This document shows, piece by piece, positions 1-6,816 of a stretch of DNA of 18,567 nt. Source of the stretch: Clostridiaceae bacterium (GTDB taxonomy: Bacteria > Bacillota > Clostridia > Oscillospirales > Acutalibacteraceae); the NCBI GenBank assembly GCA_904501675.1, contig CAJGCL010000029.1, positions 1-18,567 on the forward strand. The letters run 5' to 3'. The notes under the pieces are model-generated. The model was not told where the DNA came from and ran no database searches. It saw only the letters and a list, made by a program, of their open reading frames with translations. Position 1 is the stretch's first letter; every line of letters begins with the position of its first letter. A program made the translations under genes and the position numbers.

Positions 1-216
1 GTTGCCTAATTCATATGGTGAAATATGAACACCATTTGCAAGCATTTCGCCGTTAACTACGTTGCACCAGGATTCTTTAAGGTTAACCTTTCCTGCGCGT
101 ATAGATTTTATTTCTGTACCAAAAAGCTCAATGCCTGCTTCATAAGTTTCAAGAACAAAATAGTCGTGGTACGCTTTTTTGTTCTGTGCAACTGTTTTAT
201 TTTCTTGTTTTGCCAC
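1..216 (-). CDS. smpB: SsrA-binding protein SmpB, N-terminal part (cut by window edge)
   Basis: SmpB binds tmRNA (SsrA) and carries it to stalled ribosomes for trans-translation. Reading in from the start, 72 codons are present before the window ends, about half of the usual 150-160 residues. The N-terminal OB-fold signature is clear: KKAYHDYFVLETYEAGIEL at residues 13-31, then GTEIKSIRAGKVNLKESW at 33-50, which is the most conserved stretch of the family. The start is a GTG at 216, preceded by AAAGGA with about 10 bases spacing. An in-frame TGA lies three codons upstream, so no longer start is possible. It follows recR by 25 bases on the same strand and is probably the next gene of the dnaX-ebfC-recR operon. 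Identity is secure; only the C-terminal part and tail are missing, because of the window edge. Confidence 0.95.
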   Translation of the reverse strand, partial: MAKQENKTVAQNKKAYHDYFVLETYEAGIELFGTEIKSIRAGKVNLKESWCNVVNGEMLANGVHISPYELGN

Positions 217-241
217 AACTATTCAGTCCTTTCATAAGAAT

Positions 242-841
242 TTATAATTCGCTTCTGCCTGATAACGCTCTCATAAGAGTAACATCATCGGCATATTCAA
301 TGTCAGCTCCTACAGGTATACCGTAAGCAAGTCGGGTAACTTTAACACCAAATGGTTTTATAAGCTTACTGATATACATAGCAGTCGTGTCGCCCTCAAT
401 AGTAGGGTTGGTTGCCATAATAACCTCGGTTATTTCACCTGAAGCGGCTCTTTCAACAAGGCTCTTTATTGTAAGCTGGTCAGGGCCGATATTGTTCATT
501 GGTGAAATAGCTCCGTGGAGCACGTGGTAAACGCCACTGAATTCCCTTGTTCTTTCAAGTGCTAAAACATCGCGTGGCTCTTCCATAACGCATACTGTAG
601 AGTGGTCGCGGTTAGGGCTTGCGCAAACAGGACACAACTCGTTTTCAGTTAAGTTGTGGCAAAGAGAACAATGGTGAATTTTAGTGTGAGCATCAATTAT
701 AGCATCTGCAAAATCCTTTGCCTGCTCGTCTGTTAAATCAAGCACATGAAAAGCCATTCTTTGAGCAGTTTTTCTACCAATTGATGGTATTTTCTGAAAC
801 TGTTCAATCAGCTTTTCAAGTGCAGCAACATCGTAAGCCAT
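242..841 (-). CDS. recR: Recombination protein RecR
   Basis: RecR works with RecO and RecF to load RecA at single-stranded gaps. The 199-residue product matches the family length. In order it has a helix-hairpin-helix region (about 10-35, with IPSIGRKTAQRMAFH), a four-cysteine zinc site (C58, C61, C70, C73), and a Toprim domain (about 80-175, with EEPRD and TNPTIEGD). The start is placed at the ATG at 841, giving MAYDVAALEKL, because RecR proteins begin just before this motif. An upstream in-frame ATG at 877 would add 12 residues lying inside ebfC. No strong ribosome site precedes 841. The start lies one base after the ebfC stop, so translation is probably coupled to ebfC. Confidence 0.96.
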   Translation of the reverse strand: MAYDVAALEKLIEQFQKIPSIGRKTAQRMAFHVLDLTDEQAKDFADAIIDAHTKIHHCSLCHNLTENELCPVCASPNRDHSTVCVMEEPRDVLALERTREFSGVYHVLHGAISPMNNIGPDQLTIKSLVERAASGEITEVIMATNPTIEGDTTAMYISKLIKPFGVKVTRLAYGIPVGADIEYADDVTLMRALSGRSEL

Positions 842-842
842 A

Positions 843-1190
843 TTAGAAACCAAAGCCAGCAGGAAGGTTGAGGCCACTTGTTACGTTGCCCATTTTCTGC
901 TCCATTGTATCAATAGCTTTTCGGATTGCTTCGTTTGTTGCGGCAATAATCATATCTGAAAGAATTTCAACATCGTCCGGATCAACGACATCAGGCTGAA
1001 TATTAACCGCAAGAACTTCATGCTTGCCGTTAACTTTAACTTCAACAGCACCGCCACCTGCGCTTGCTGAGTATTCTGCTTCTTCAACCTCAGCCTGTGT
1101 ACGAGCCATTTCTGCCTGCATATCCTGAAGCTTTTTCATCATAGCGGCCTGTGAGTTTCCGCCACCCTGGTTTGGAATACGTGCTTTCAT
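843..1190 (-). CDS. ebfC: YbaB/EbfC family nucleoid-associated protein
   Basis: This is a small dimeric DNA-binding protein of the YbaB/EbfC family, almost always encoded between dnaX and recR. The 115-residue product has the family pattern: a Gly/Gln/Asn-rich N-terminus, a long charged helix (about 15-42, MMKKLQDMQAEMARTQ), a beta sheet region with VEVKVNGKHEVLAVNI, a second helical region with LSDMIIAATNEAIRKA, and a glycine-containing tail ending AGFGF. The start ATG at 1190 follows AAAGGAC at a rather long spacing of about 12 bases. The dnaX stop is 26 bases upstream and recR begins one base after its stop. Family assignment is firm; the exact role of this protein in Gram-positives is not settled. 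Confidence 0.94.
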   Translation of the reverse strand: MKARIPNQGGGNSQAAMMKKLQDMQAEMARTQAEVEEAEYSASAGGGAVEVKVNGKHEVLAVNIQPDVVDPDDVEILSDMIIAATNEAIRKAIDTMEQKMGNVTSGLNLPAGFGF

Positions 1191-1216
1191 TATATTCTAC
1201 CGTCCTTTTTTATATT

Positions 1217-2977
1217 TTATTCTTCAATGAAGAAATCAATCTGATGTTTGTTAAGCTTTGAAATAAAAGTGTCTACAGGCTCAACGCCTTCTTCAACTGC
1301 AGGGGATGAGCCATCGTTGTATAAAGCTGGACGAAGATTTTCGCCTGTTGCTCTCATCAGTGCAGTTGCAATTGAATCAACATTATCCTTTATTTTAAAC
1401 ATCTGCGGGAACGCAGTGTTTTTTGGCTTTATAAATATTGTGTTTCCGGCTCTGTATGCCAATGAGCCTATGAGCATAGGGTAAAGAGGCCTGTTAATCA
1501 TGGAAAGTTGACTAAGGGCATTTTCCCATGATGCAAATGGTACAGCGTTATCAGATTCGTTAACTACGCCTGTGTCAACAGGTTTTCTAATTTCCTGAAC
1601 TTCAGGCTTAACAGGTTTTGCTACCGGTTCAATAACAGGTTGCTCAATTGGTGCTTTTACTGGTGGTTCTTCGGGAATGTAGTCGTAATCTTCAGCAGGT
1701 GCTTCAGGTGAAACTTCTTCCTCAATAACCGGCTCTTCATATACAGGCTCTTCAACCTTTGCAGGCGCAGAAGGTGATGTTTCTTGCTTCTGCGGTGCGG
1801 GTGCTACGTTTACCTGTATACCCTGAGCTTTCATAAGTTTGAGCTGAGCCTCTAATTCGTCTATACGGCGAACAAGTGCGCCATTGTCTGTAGAAAGAGC
1901 AGGGGAGCAAAGCCTTATAAGAACAGACTCTGTCTGTGCTCTCTGATGAGCACTGTATTTTAATTTAGATGCCTCACTGCAAAGAGTTTCCATAATATAA
2001 AGCACAGTGCCGTTTGTAATCTTTTGAGCGTTTGCTTTATATCTTTCTAACTCGTCGGGAGTGCAAACAATAAACTTTTCAGGCTGTTTTGTGGTTTTTG
2101 CCATCATAATATTCCTGAAATGGTTAACAAGCTCGCTCATAAGTCTTTCCATATCGCAGGAAGAGGAGTGAAGCCTGTCAATTATATCAAGAACGGCACT
2201 ACTGTTTTCTGAAAGTATAGCATCTGAAATTTCAAATAAATAATCTTTACCCAAAAGACCTGCAGCGTTACTTACTGTTTTAACGGAAATGGGCTCGTTA
2301 TAGCCTGCGCACTGGTCAAGAATTGAAAGGGCATCTCTCAAAGCACCATCTGAAACGCGGGCAATAAGCAGGGCAGCATCCTCGCTAAGCTCTAAGTTTT
2401 CGTTCTTTGCAACAGTCATAAGCCTTGCGGCAATATCCTCAGGTGGGATCCTTCTGAAGTCGAAGCGTTGACAACGTGAAAGAATAGTTGCAGGCAGCTT
2501 TTGTACCTCTGTTGTTGCAAGTATAAATAATACATGTGCAGGCGGCTCTTCAAGTGTTTTCAAAAGCGCATTGAACGCACCTGAGGAAAGCATATGCACC
2601 TCGTCAATAATATAAACTCTGTATTTAGCCGCAGCAGGTGTAAAGTTAACCTCGTCGCGCAAATCACGGATATTATCAACGCTGTTGTTACTTGCAGCAT
2701 CTATTTCGGTTACGTCAAGAATTGAGCCGTCATCAATACCACGGCAGATTTCGCATTCATTACAGGGGCTTCCGTTTTGTGGATTAAGGCAGTTAACTGC
2801 CTTTGCAAGGATTTTTGCACAGGTAGTTTTACCGGTACCTCTGGAGCCGGTAAAAAGATAAGCATGTGAAAGACGACCTGTTGAAATTTCATTCTGCAAA
2901 GTGTCGGTGATATGACCCTGACCTGAAACATCCGAAAAAACCTGAGGTCTCCATTTTCTGTATAAAGCTCTGTACAA
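1217..2977 (-). CDS. dnaX: DNA polymerase III subunit gamma/tau
   Basis: DnaX is the ATPase of the clamp-loader complex that places the beta clamp on primed DNA. The 586-residue product has a Walker A motif (GSRGTGKT, 44-51), a zinc module (C63, C72, C75, C78), Walker B (IIDEVHM, 123-129), sensor 1 (ATT) and the SRC arginine-finger motif (167-169). A long Pro/Glu/Ala-rich linker (about 385-465) leads to a C-terminal domain that ends in DFFIEE. The start is the TTG at 2977: AGGAG (2986-2990) stands eight bases before it, and the product then begins MYRALYRKWRP, the family norm. An in-frame GTG at 2984-2986 overlaps the AGGAG itself and cannot be used with it. The gene lies 30 bases downstream of the SRP RNA and heads dnaX-ebfC-recR-smpB. 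No obvious frameshift site for a short gamma form was seen. Confidence 0.96.
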   Translation of the reverse strand: MYRALYRKWRPQVFSDVSGQGHITDTLQNEISTGRLSHAYLFTGSRGTGKTTCAKILAKAVNCLNPQNGSPCNECEICRGIDDGSILDVTEIDAASNNSVDNIRDLRDEVNFTPAAAKYRVYIIDEVHMLSSGAFNALLKTLEEPPAHVLFILATTEVQKLPATILSRCQRFDFRRIPPEDIAARLMTVAKNENLELSEDAALLIARVSDGALRDALSILDQCAGYNEPISVKTVSNAAGLLGKDYLFEISDAILSENSSAVLDIIDRLHSSSCDMERLMSELVNHFRNIMMAKTTKQPEKFIVCTPDELERYKANAQKITNGTVLYIMETLCSEASKLKYSAHQRAQTESVLIRLCSPALSTDNGALVRRIDELEAQLKLMKAQGIQVNVAPAPQKQETSPSAPAKVEEPVYEEPVIEEEVSPEAPAEDYDYIPEEPPVKAPIEQPVIEPVAKPVKPEVQEIRKPVDTGVVNESDNAVPFASWENALSQLSMINRPLYPMLIGSLAYRAGNTIFIKPKNTAFPQMFKIKDNVDSIATALMRATGENLRPALYNDGSSPAVEEGVEPVDTFISKLNKHQIDFFIEE

Positions 2978-3006
2978 TCTTCTCACTCCTAACGGAAACT
3001 AAAAAA

Positions 3007-3150
3007 TTACACTCAACTCGGTCACACAACGAGCAGGCGGACTGTGGCGCACAGAACGGTCCGCTTAATGCTGCTCGGTTCCCCGCCTGACATGGTTCAC
3101 GGTGCCCCGTCGCACAGGACCCACTCGTTGCATGACCGAATTGAGCGTAA
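3007..3150 (-). ncRNA. ffs: Signal recognition particle RNA, short bacterial type
   Basis: This RNA pairs with Ffh to form the SRP that targets membrane proteins. On the minus strand the conserved core reads GAACCATGTCAGG, then CGG-GGAA-CCG, then AGCAGCATTAAGC (within 3065-3098). This is the Ffh-binding M-domain hairpin with a GGAA tetraloop at 3079-3082. The usual UCC/GGA closing pairs are replaced by CGG/CCG. The two ends (3007-3023 and 3134-3150) pair over 17 positions with only two G-U pairs, and an inner CAACGAG/CTCGTTG helix continues the rod. There is no room for an Alu domain, so this is the 4.5S-like short form and not the 270-base Bacillus form. Six U follow the 3' end (A run 3001-3006 on the plus strand), so the closing helix may also act as terminator. 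Its place just before dnaX is typical of Firmicutes. Confidence 0.94.
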
Positions 3151-3166
3151 TATTTAAAGCGTATTT

Positions 3167-3195
3167 ATTATATAGCAAAAGTCTGCAAAAATCAA
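3167..3195 (-). promoter_or_regulatory. Sigma-A promoter of ffs
   Basis: On the minus strand, TTGATT (3190-3195), a 17-base spacer and a perfect TATAAT (3167-3172) lie between the yebC stop and the SRP RNA. The start of transcription would fall near 3160, a few bases before the RNA 5' end. It may also drive dnaX and the genes after it by read-through. Confidence 0.8.
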
Positions 3196-3212
3196 TACTT
3201 AAGCCTTAAAAA

Positions 3213-3956
3213 TCAGCCGTCGTATTCGTCCTCATTTTCCCAGTTATGCCATACATCTTGTATATCGTCATTGTCATCGAACATATCAAGCATTTTGCTC
3301 ATGCCCTTCATGTTGTCCTGATCCTCGATTCTTGTGTATGTCTGTGGGATATATGCAGTTTCGCTGCTTACAAACTTATAGCCCTTTTCTTCAAGTGCAC
3401 TTGTAACTGCACCAAGGTCGTTTGCATCTGTACGAACCTCAAAGATTTCCTCTTCGTCTGTGATGAAATCAATAGCACCGCACTCAATAGCATCTTCCAT
3501 AAGCTTGTCTTCATCTACGCCTTCGCGCTCAATGATGATTACGCCATAGTAATCGAACATGAACATAACGCAGCCTGATGTACCCATGTTACCACCGAAT
3601 TTATCGAAATAGTGGCGAACATCACCTGCAGTACGGTTACGGTTATCGGTAAGCGCCTTAACAACTACAGCAACACCGCAAGGACCATAGCCCTCGTAGA
3701 TGATTTCTTCGTAGTTTGTGTTATCGCCTTCACCGGCTGCCTTTTTGATGATTCTTTCAATATTATCGTTAGGCACGTTGTTTGCCTTTGCTTTTGCAAT
3801 AACATCTTTAAGCTTGGAGTTACCTGCAGGGTCGGGACCGCCCTCACGAACAGCAACTGCAATTTCGCGCCCTATTTTTGTAAAAACCTTTGCTCTTGCA
3901 CCGTCAATTTTTTCTTTTTTTCTTTTAATGGTGCTCCATTTTGAATGTCCTGACAT
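3213..3956 (-). CDS. yebC: YebC/PmpR family protein
   Basis: YebC proteins are widespread three-domain proteins, described as transcriptional regulators and more recently as translation factors acting on stalling motifs such as polyproline. The 247-residue product begins with the family hallmark MSGHSKWSTIKRKK and carries NNVPNDNIERII (59-70), YEGYGPCGVAVVVKALTDN (88-106) and GGNMGTSGCV (121-130). It ends in an acidic tail. The start is the ATG at 3956, preceded by AAGGAG at seven bases spacing; a longer open frame reaches 3998 but has no ribosome site and departs from the family. It has its own consensus promoter upstream and is followed by ffs, which also has its own promoter, so it is probably transcribed largely alone. 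Family assignment is certain; the molecular role of this paralogue is not shown by the sequence. Confidence 0.96.
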   Translation of the reverse strand: MSGHSKWSTIKRKKEKIDGARAKVFTKIGREIAVAVREGGPDPAGNSKLKDVIAKAKANNVPNDNIERIIKKAAGEGDNTNYEEIIYEGYGPCGVAVVVKALTDNRNRTAGDVRHYFDKFGGNMGTSGCVMFMFDYYGVIIIEREGVDEDKLMEDAIECGAIDFITDEEEIFEVRTDANDLGAVTSALEEKGYKFVSSETAYIPQTYTRIEDQDNMKGMSKMLDMFDDNDDIQDVWHNWENEDEYDG

Positions 3957-3998
3957 TTGAATTCTCCTTCGAAAATAAATGTTTTTTACAACCCTCAT

Positions 3999-4027
3999 AT
4001 ATTATCACAGGCGATATGTTTTGTCAA
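3999..4027 (-). promoter_or_regulatory. Sigma-A promoter of yebC
   Basis: On the minus strand a perfect TTGACA (4022-4027) is followed by a 17-base spacer and TAATAT (3999-4004). Transcription would start near 3992 and give a leader of about 36 bases before the yebC ATG. Its -35 box overlaps the -35 box of the divergent yfmF promoter. Confidence 0.85.
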
Positions 4028-4048
4028 TGCTACAATTATCATTATTAT
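4021..4048 (+). promoter_or_regulatory. Probable sigma-A promoter of the yfmF-yfmH-lgt-folD operon
   Basis: On the plus strand TTGTCA (4021-4026), a 16-base spacer and TATTAT (4043-4048) each match the consensus at five of six positions. Transcription would begin near 4055. Because TTGTCAA reads TTGACAA on the other strand, the same seven bases form the -35 boxes of both divergent promoters. A second candidate, TGGAAA (4143-4148) with an extended TGTTAAAAT (4163-4171), would start inside the hairpin described below and is judged weaker. Confidence 0.55.
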
Positions 4049-4169
4049 GTAATATATCACCGTTATCTGTTGGTTAAAATTAAAATGATTGACAAAAATA
4101 AACATGGAGGTATTTAAAAATATGAAAAATAGTGAAAAACTATGGAAACATTTTCCCCGATGTGTTAAA

Positions 4170-4208
4170 ATATCCGATATATATGCCAAAGGGCAGAATA
4201 TCGGATGT
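4170..4208 (+). other. Strong hairpin in the 5' leader of yfmF
   Basis: The arms ATCCGATAT (4172-4180) and ATATCGGAT (4198-4206) are exact inverted repeats. They extend outward by one U-G and one A-U pair to 4170 and 4208. An inner stem TGCC/GGCA (4184-4187 and 4192-4195) closes on the loop AAAG. There is no U run, so it is not a terminator. It ends seven bases before the ATG at 4215, and the only Shine-Dalgarno-like bases (GGA, 4203-4205) lie in its 3' arm. It could therefore limit access to the yfmF start. Confidence 0.6.
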
Positions 4209-4214
4209 GATAAA

Positions 4215-5504
4215 ATGAAATATACTTTTAATAAAAGTGTTATCTCTGAGGGGATAGAGTTTTGCAGTATTTCTGCAGATGGCTTCAAATCCTCTTGTAT
4301 ATCTGTAAACTTTGTGTTGCCTTTAGGTGAAAAAGCGTCTCTTTACGCTCTTGTACCTAATGTTTTAACGCGCTCTTCCCGTAAATATCCTGACCTTGCA
4401 AGTATTGAGCGTAAGCTTGCAAACCTCTACGGTGCAGACCTTATCGTAGATGTTTCGAAGGTTGGCGAAAACCAGATTTTGAAGCTGGAAGTGTCTTGCA
4501 TTGATGACCGCTTTGCATTAGAAAATGAGGTTATATCTGCAGAGTGCAGTAAGCTTTTGTTTGAGCTTATATTCAATCCTAATGTTGAGAATGGTGCATT
4601 TTCTCAGAATGATACAGAAAGCGAAAAAAGAATTCTTATTGAACGACTTTACGCAGAGCAGAGCGATAAAAGGTCTTACGCTAAAAACAAGTGCGAGGAG
4701 CTTATGTTTTCTGAAGAAGCATACGGTATTCATCGCTTCGGAACAGTTGAAGATATAGAAAAAATCACACCTGAAAGTCTTTATGAAGCATATTGTGAAA
4801 TTCTCCGCACCGCTAAAATCGTTATTTGCTCCAGCGGTAACACCGATGCAAACAGAGTCTGCGAGGAATTCAAAGCATATTCAAATAAACTTTCAAGAGA
4901 GCTTTACCTTGGCGAAACTCTTTTCGTTGAAAAAGCAGAGGATGTTAAGTATGTTAAAGAACAAGAGCCTGTAAAACAGGGTAAGCTTGTTATGGGCTTC
5001 AGAATGGGTATGACTGACGCTAACGATAATTACGCCGCTCGTAGAGTAATGGTTGACATTTTTGGCGGTAGCCCTCATTCTAAGCTTTTTACTGTTGTAC
5101 GCGAAAAAATGAGCCTTTGCTACTATTGTTCGGCTCGAATGATAAGAGCCAAAGGTATAATGTTTGTTCAAAGCGGTATCGAAAGCTTTAATGAAGAAAA
5201 GGCAAAGGAAGCCATACTTCAGCAGCTTGAAGATATTAAAAACGGAAAATTTACTCAGGATGATATTGACGCATCAATTAAAGCTCTTGAGGATAGCTTT
5301 AAGAGTGTTACTGACAGTCCTGAATCTCTTGATTCATGGTTTATGTCTCAGTGCGTTTCAAGTGCCTATAAATATCCTGAAGATTTTATAAGCGATTTCA
5401 AGAATGTAACAAAAGATGATATTATGAAAGCGGCTCAGGATGTTACTCTTGACACTGTGTTTATGCTTGAGGGAACAGCAAAGGAGAGTGATAGTGATGA
5501 GTGA
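4215..5504 (+). CDS. yfmF: M16-family peptidase-like protein YfmF (no zinc site)
   Basis: This is a pitrilysin-type (M16) protein of the group paired with YfmH; the pair is linked to EF-P 5-aminopentanol modification in Bacillus, where the genes are named ymfF and ymfH. From the ATG at 4215 the product has 429 residues, the usual length. The M16 core is recognisable (FVLPLGEKASLYALVPNVL, LANLYGAD, FGGSPHSKLFTVVREK, LCYYCSARM), but the HxxEH zinc motif is absent at the expected place after the first strand. It is therefore the non-catalytic partner. A longer in-frame start at 4122 has GGAGG 11 bases upstream and would add 31 residues. That stretch uses codons rare in the neighbours (CTA, CCC, GGG, CGA) and contains the leader hairpin, so 4215 is preferred but not certain. 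It overlaps yfmH by eight bases. Confidence 0.85.
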   Translation: MKYTFNKSVISEGIEFCSISADGFKSSCISVNFVLPLGEKASLYALVPNVLTRSSRKYPDLASIERKLANLYGADLIVDVSKVGENQILKLEVSCIDDRFALENEVISAECSKLLFELIFNPNVENGAFSQNDTESEKRILIERLYAEQSDKRSYAKNKCEELMFSEEAYGIHRFGTVEDIEKITPESLYEAYCEILRTAKIVICSSGNTDANRVCEEFKAYSNKLSRELYLGETLFVEKAEDVKYVKEQEPVKQGKLVMGFRMGMTDANDNYAARRVMVDIFGGSPHSKLFTVVREKMSLCYYCSARMIRAKGIMFVQSGIESFNEEKAKEAILQQLEDIKNGKFTQDDIDASIKALEDSFKSVTDSPESLDSWFMSQCVSSAYKYPEDFISDFKNVTKDDIMKAAQDVTLDTVFMLEGTAKESDSDE

Positions 5505-6777
5505 GAATAAAATAGAGTTTATTAAAAACGACATTCTTGATGAAGGCTATTACTCTATAGATCACAAATCAGGGCTTAAAATCTATGTTTATCCAAAGGC
5601 AGAATACACTTCAACTTATGCAGTTTTCGGCACAAAATACGGTTCTATTGATACGCGATTCAAGCGTAGCGATAAAAAAGAATTTATCGAAATTCCTGCA
5701 GGAACAGCTCATTTTTTAGAGCATAAGCTTTTTGAAAGCGAAGAGCTTGACGCCTTCCAACGTTATGCTAAAACAGGCGCTTCTGCCAATGCTTACACAA
5801 GCTTTGACAGAACCTGCTATCTTTTTACCTGTACAGGTCATTTTAAGGAGAATTTTGAAATCCTTCTTGATTTCGTAAGACATCCTTATTTTACTGAGGA
5901 AACAGTCCGCAAAGAACAGGGTATAATCGGTCAGGAAATTGATATGTATAAGGACTCTCCTGAATGGGAATGTCTTTTCAATCTTCTTAGCGCAATGTAT
6001 CATCAGCATCCTGTTCATATTGATATTGCAGGTACAAAGGAATCTATTGCAGAAATTACTGCGGAAATGCTTTTTTCCTGCTATGATACTTTTTATAATC
6101 TTTCCAATATGGCTCTTGCTGTTGCAGGTAAAACATCTGTTGAAGAGGTTCTTCAGGTTGCTGACAGACTTCTTGCAGCTGATGAGCCTGTTACAGTTGA
6201 AAGAGCGTTTAAACCCGAGCCAGAAACTATAGTGAAACCTTACGTTGAGGAGCATCTTCCTGTTGCAACTCCTGTTTTCTGCTTTGGTTACAAAGAATCC
6301 TATCCAACGCCTGAAAGGTCTTTGAAAGAAGAAATTTCAAAAAATCTTATTCTTGATGTACTTGCAGGTCAGATGTCTCCGCTTTATAAAGAGCTTCTTG
6401 ATGAAGGCCTTGTCAACAACAGCTTTTCTACGGAGTTCTTTAATGGATATAACTTTTCTGCAGTGCTTATTTCAGGTGAATCTGTTAATCCTCAGGCGGT
6501 AGCAAACAAGGTTAAGAAGCGTGTAGCAGAACTTAAAGCTACAGGCATTTCTCAGGAGGATTTTGAAACTGTACGAAAAAAGCAGTATGGTAAAACGGTA
6601 AGAGCGTTTTCTGATATTGATACTGTAGCAAACAGTCTTGTGGTATCTCACTTTGAAAACGAAGAGCTTTTCTCAGAATTTCAGGTTATAAAAGAGCTTG
6701 AGCTTGACTATGTGAACGATATTCTTTCCAAGTCTTTTGAGGAAGATAAAGCAGTTTTGTCTGTAATTTGCAATTAA
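5497..6777 (+). CDS. yfmH: M16-family zinc peptidase YfmH
   Basis: This is the zinc-bearing member of the YfmF/YfmH pair. The 426-residue product has the inverted zinc motif HFLEH (residues 72-76) and the downstream ligand glutamate in GQEIDMY (E147), 71 residues after the second histidine, as in M16 enzymes. KTGASANAYTS and DRTCYLFTC follow the motif, and the C-terminal half carries the second M16 lobe. The ATG at 5497 is preceded by AAGGAG (5481-5486) and lies inside the end of yfmF, so the two are translationally coupled. Together they would form a heterodimer of one active and one inactive partner, as in other bacterial M16 pairs. The physiological substrate is unknown. lgt follows 39 bases later. 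Confidence 0.9.
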   Translation: MSENKIEFIKNDILDEGYYSIDHKSGLKIYVYPKAEYTSTYAVFGTKYGSIDTRFKRSDKKEFIEIPAGTAHFLEHKLFESEELDAFQRYAKTGASANAYTSFDRTCYLFTCTGHFKENFEILLDFVRHPYFTEETVRKEQGIIGQEIDMYKDSPEWECLFNLLSAMYHQHPVHIDIAGTKESIAEITAEMLFSCYDTFYNLSNMALAVAGKTSVEEVLQVADRLLAADEPVTVERAFKPEPETIVKPYVEEHLPVATPVFCFGYKESYPTPERSLKEEISKNLILDVLAGQMSPLYKELLDEGLVNNSFSTEFFNGYNFSAVLISGESVNPQAVANKVKKRVAELKATGISQEDFETVRKKQYGKTVRAFSDIDTVANSLVVSHFENEELFSEFQVIKELELDYVNDILSKSFEEDKAVLSVICN

Positions 6778-6816
6778 TAGGCGGCTCAGCCGTCTTACAT
6801 AGGTAGGAGTGTTTTT

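Noticed and set aside
1560..1830. Programmed frameshift in dnaX giving a short gamma subunit
   Set aside because: The Pro/Glu-rich linker region shows no A-rich slippery heptamer with a following hairpin that I could support.
3246..3944. Two long open frames on the plus strand opposite yebC
   Set aside because: They lie antisense to a certain yebC, have no ribosome site and give Cys/Phe-rich, low-quality proteins typical of the reverse of a coding strand.
4089..4117. TTGACA at 4089 as a -35 box for yfmF
   Set aside because: At 16-18 bases spacing only weak -10 candidates (TATTTA, ATTTAA) occur, and they would leave the GGAGG at 4106 upstream of the RNA start.
5716..6255. 179-codon open frame on the minus strand within yfmH
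   Set aside because: It is antisense to the conserved M16 gene including its zinc motif, has Cys/Phe/Lys-rich composition and no promoter or ribosome site.
6780..6794. Hairpin GGCGGC/GCCGTC between yfmH and lgt as a terminator
   Set aside because: Only six pairs with a three-base loop and no U run; the lgt ribosome site follows immediately, so it is at most a minor mRNA structure.
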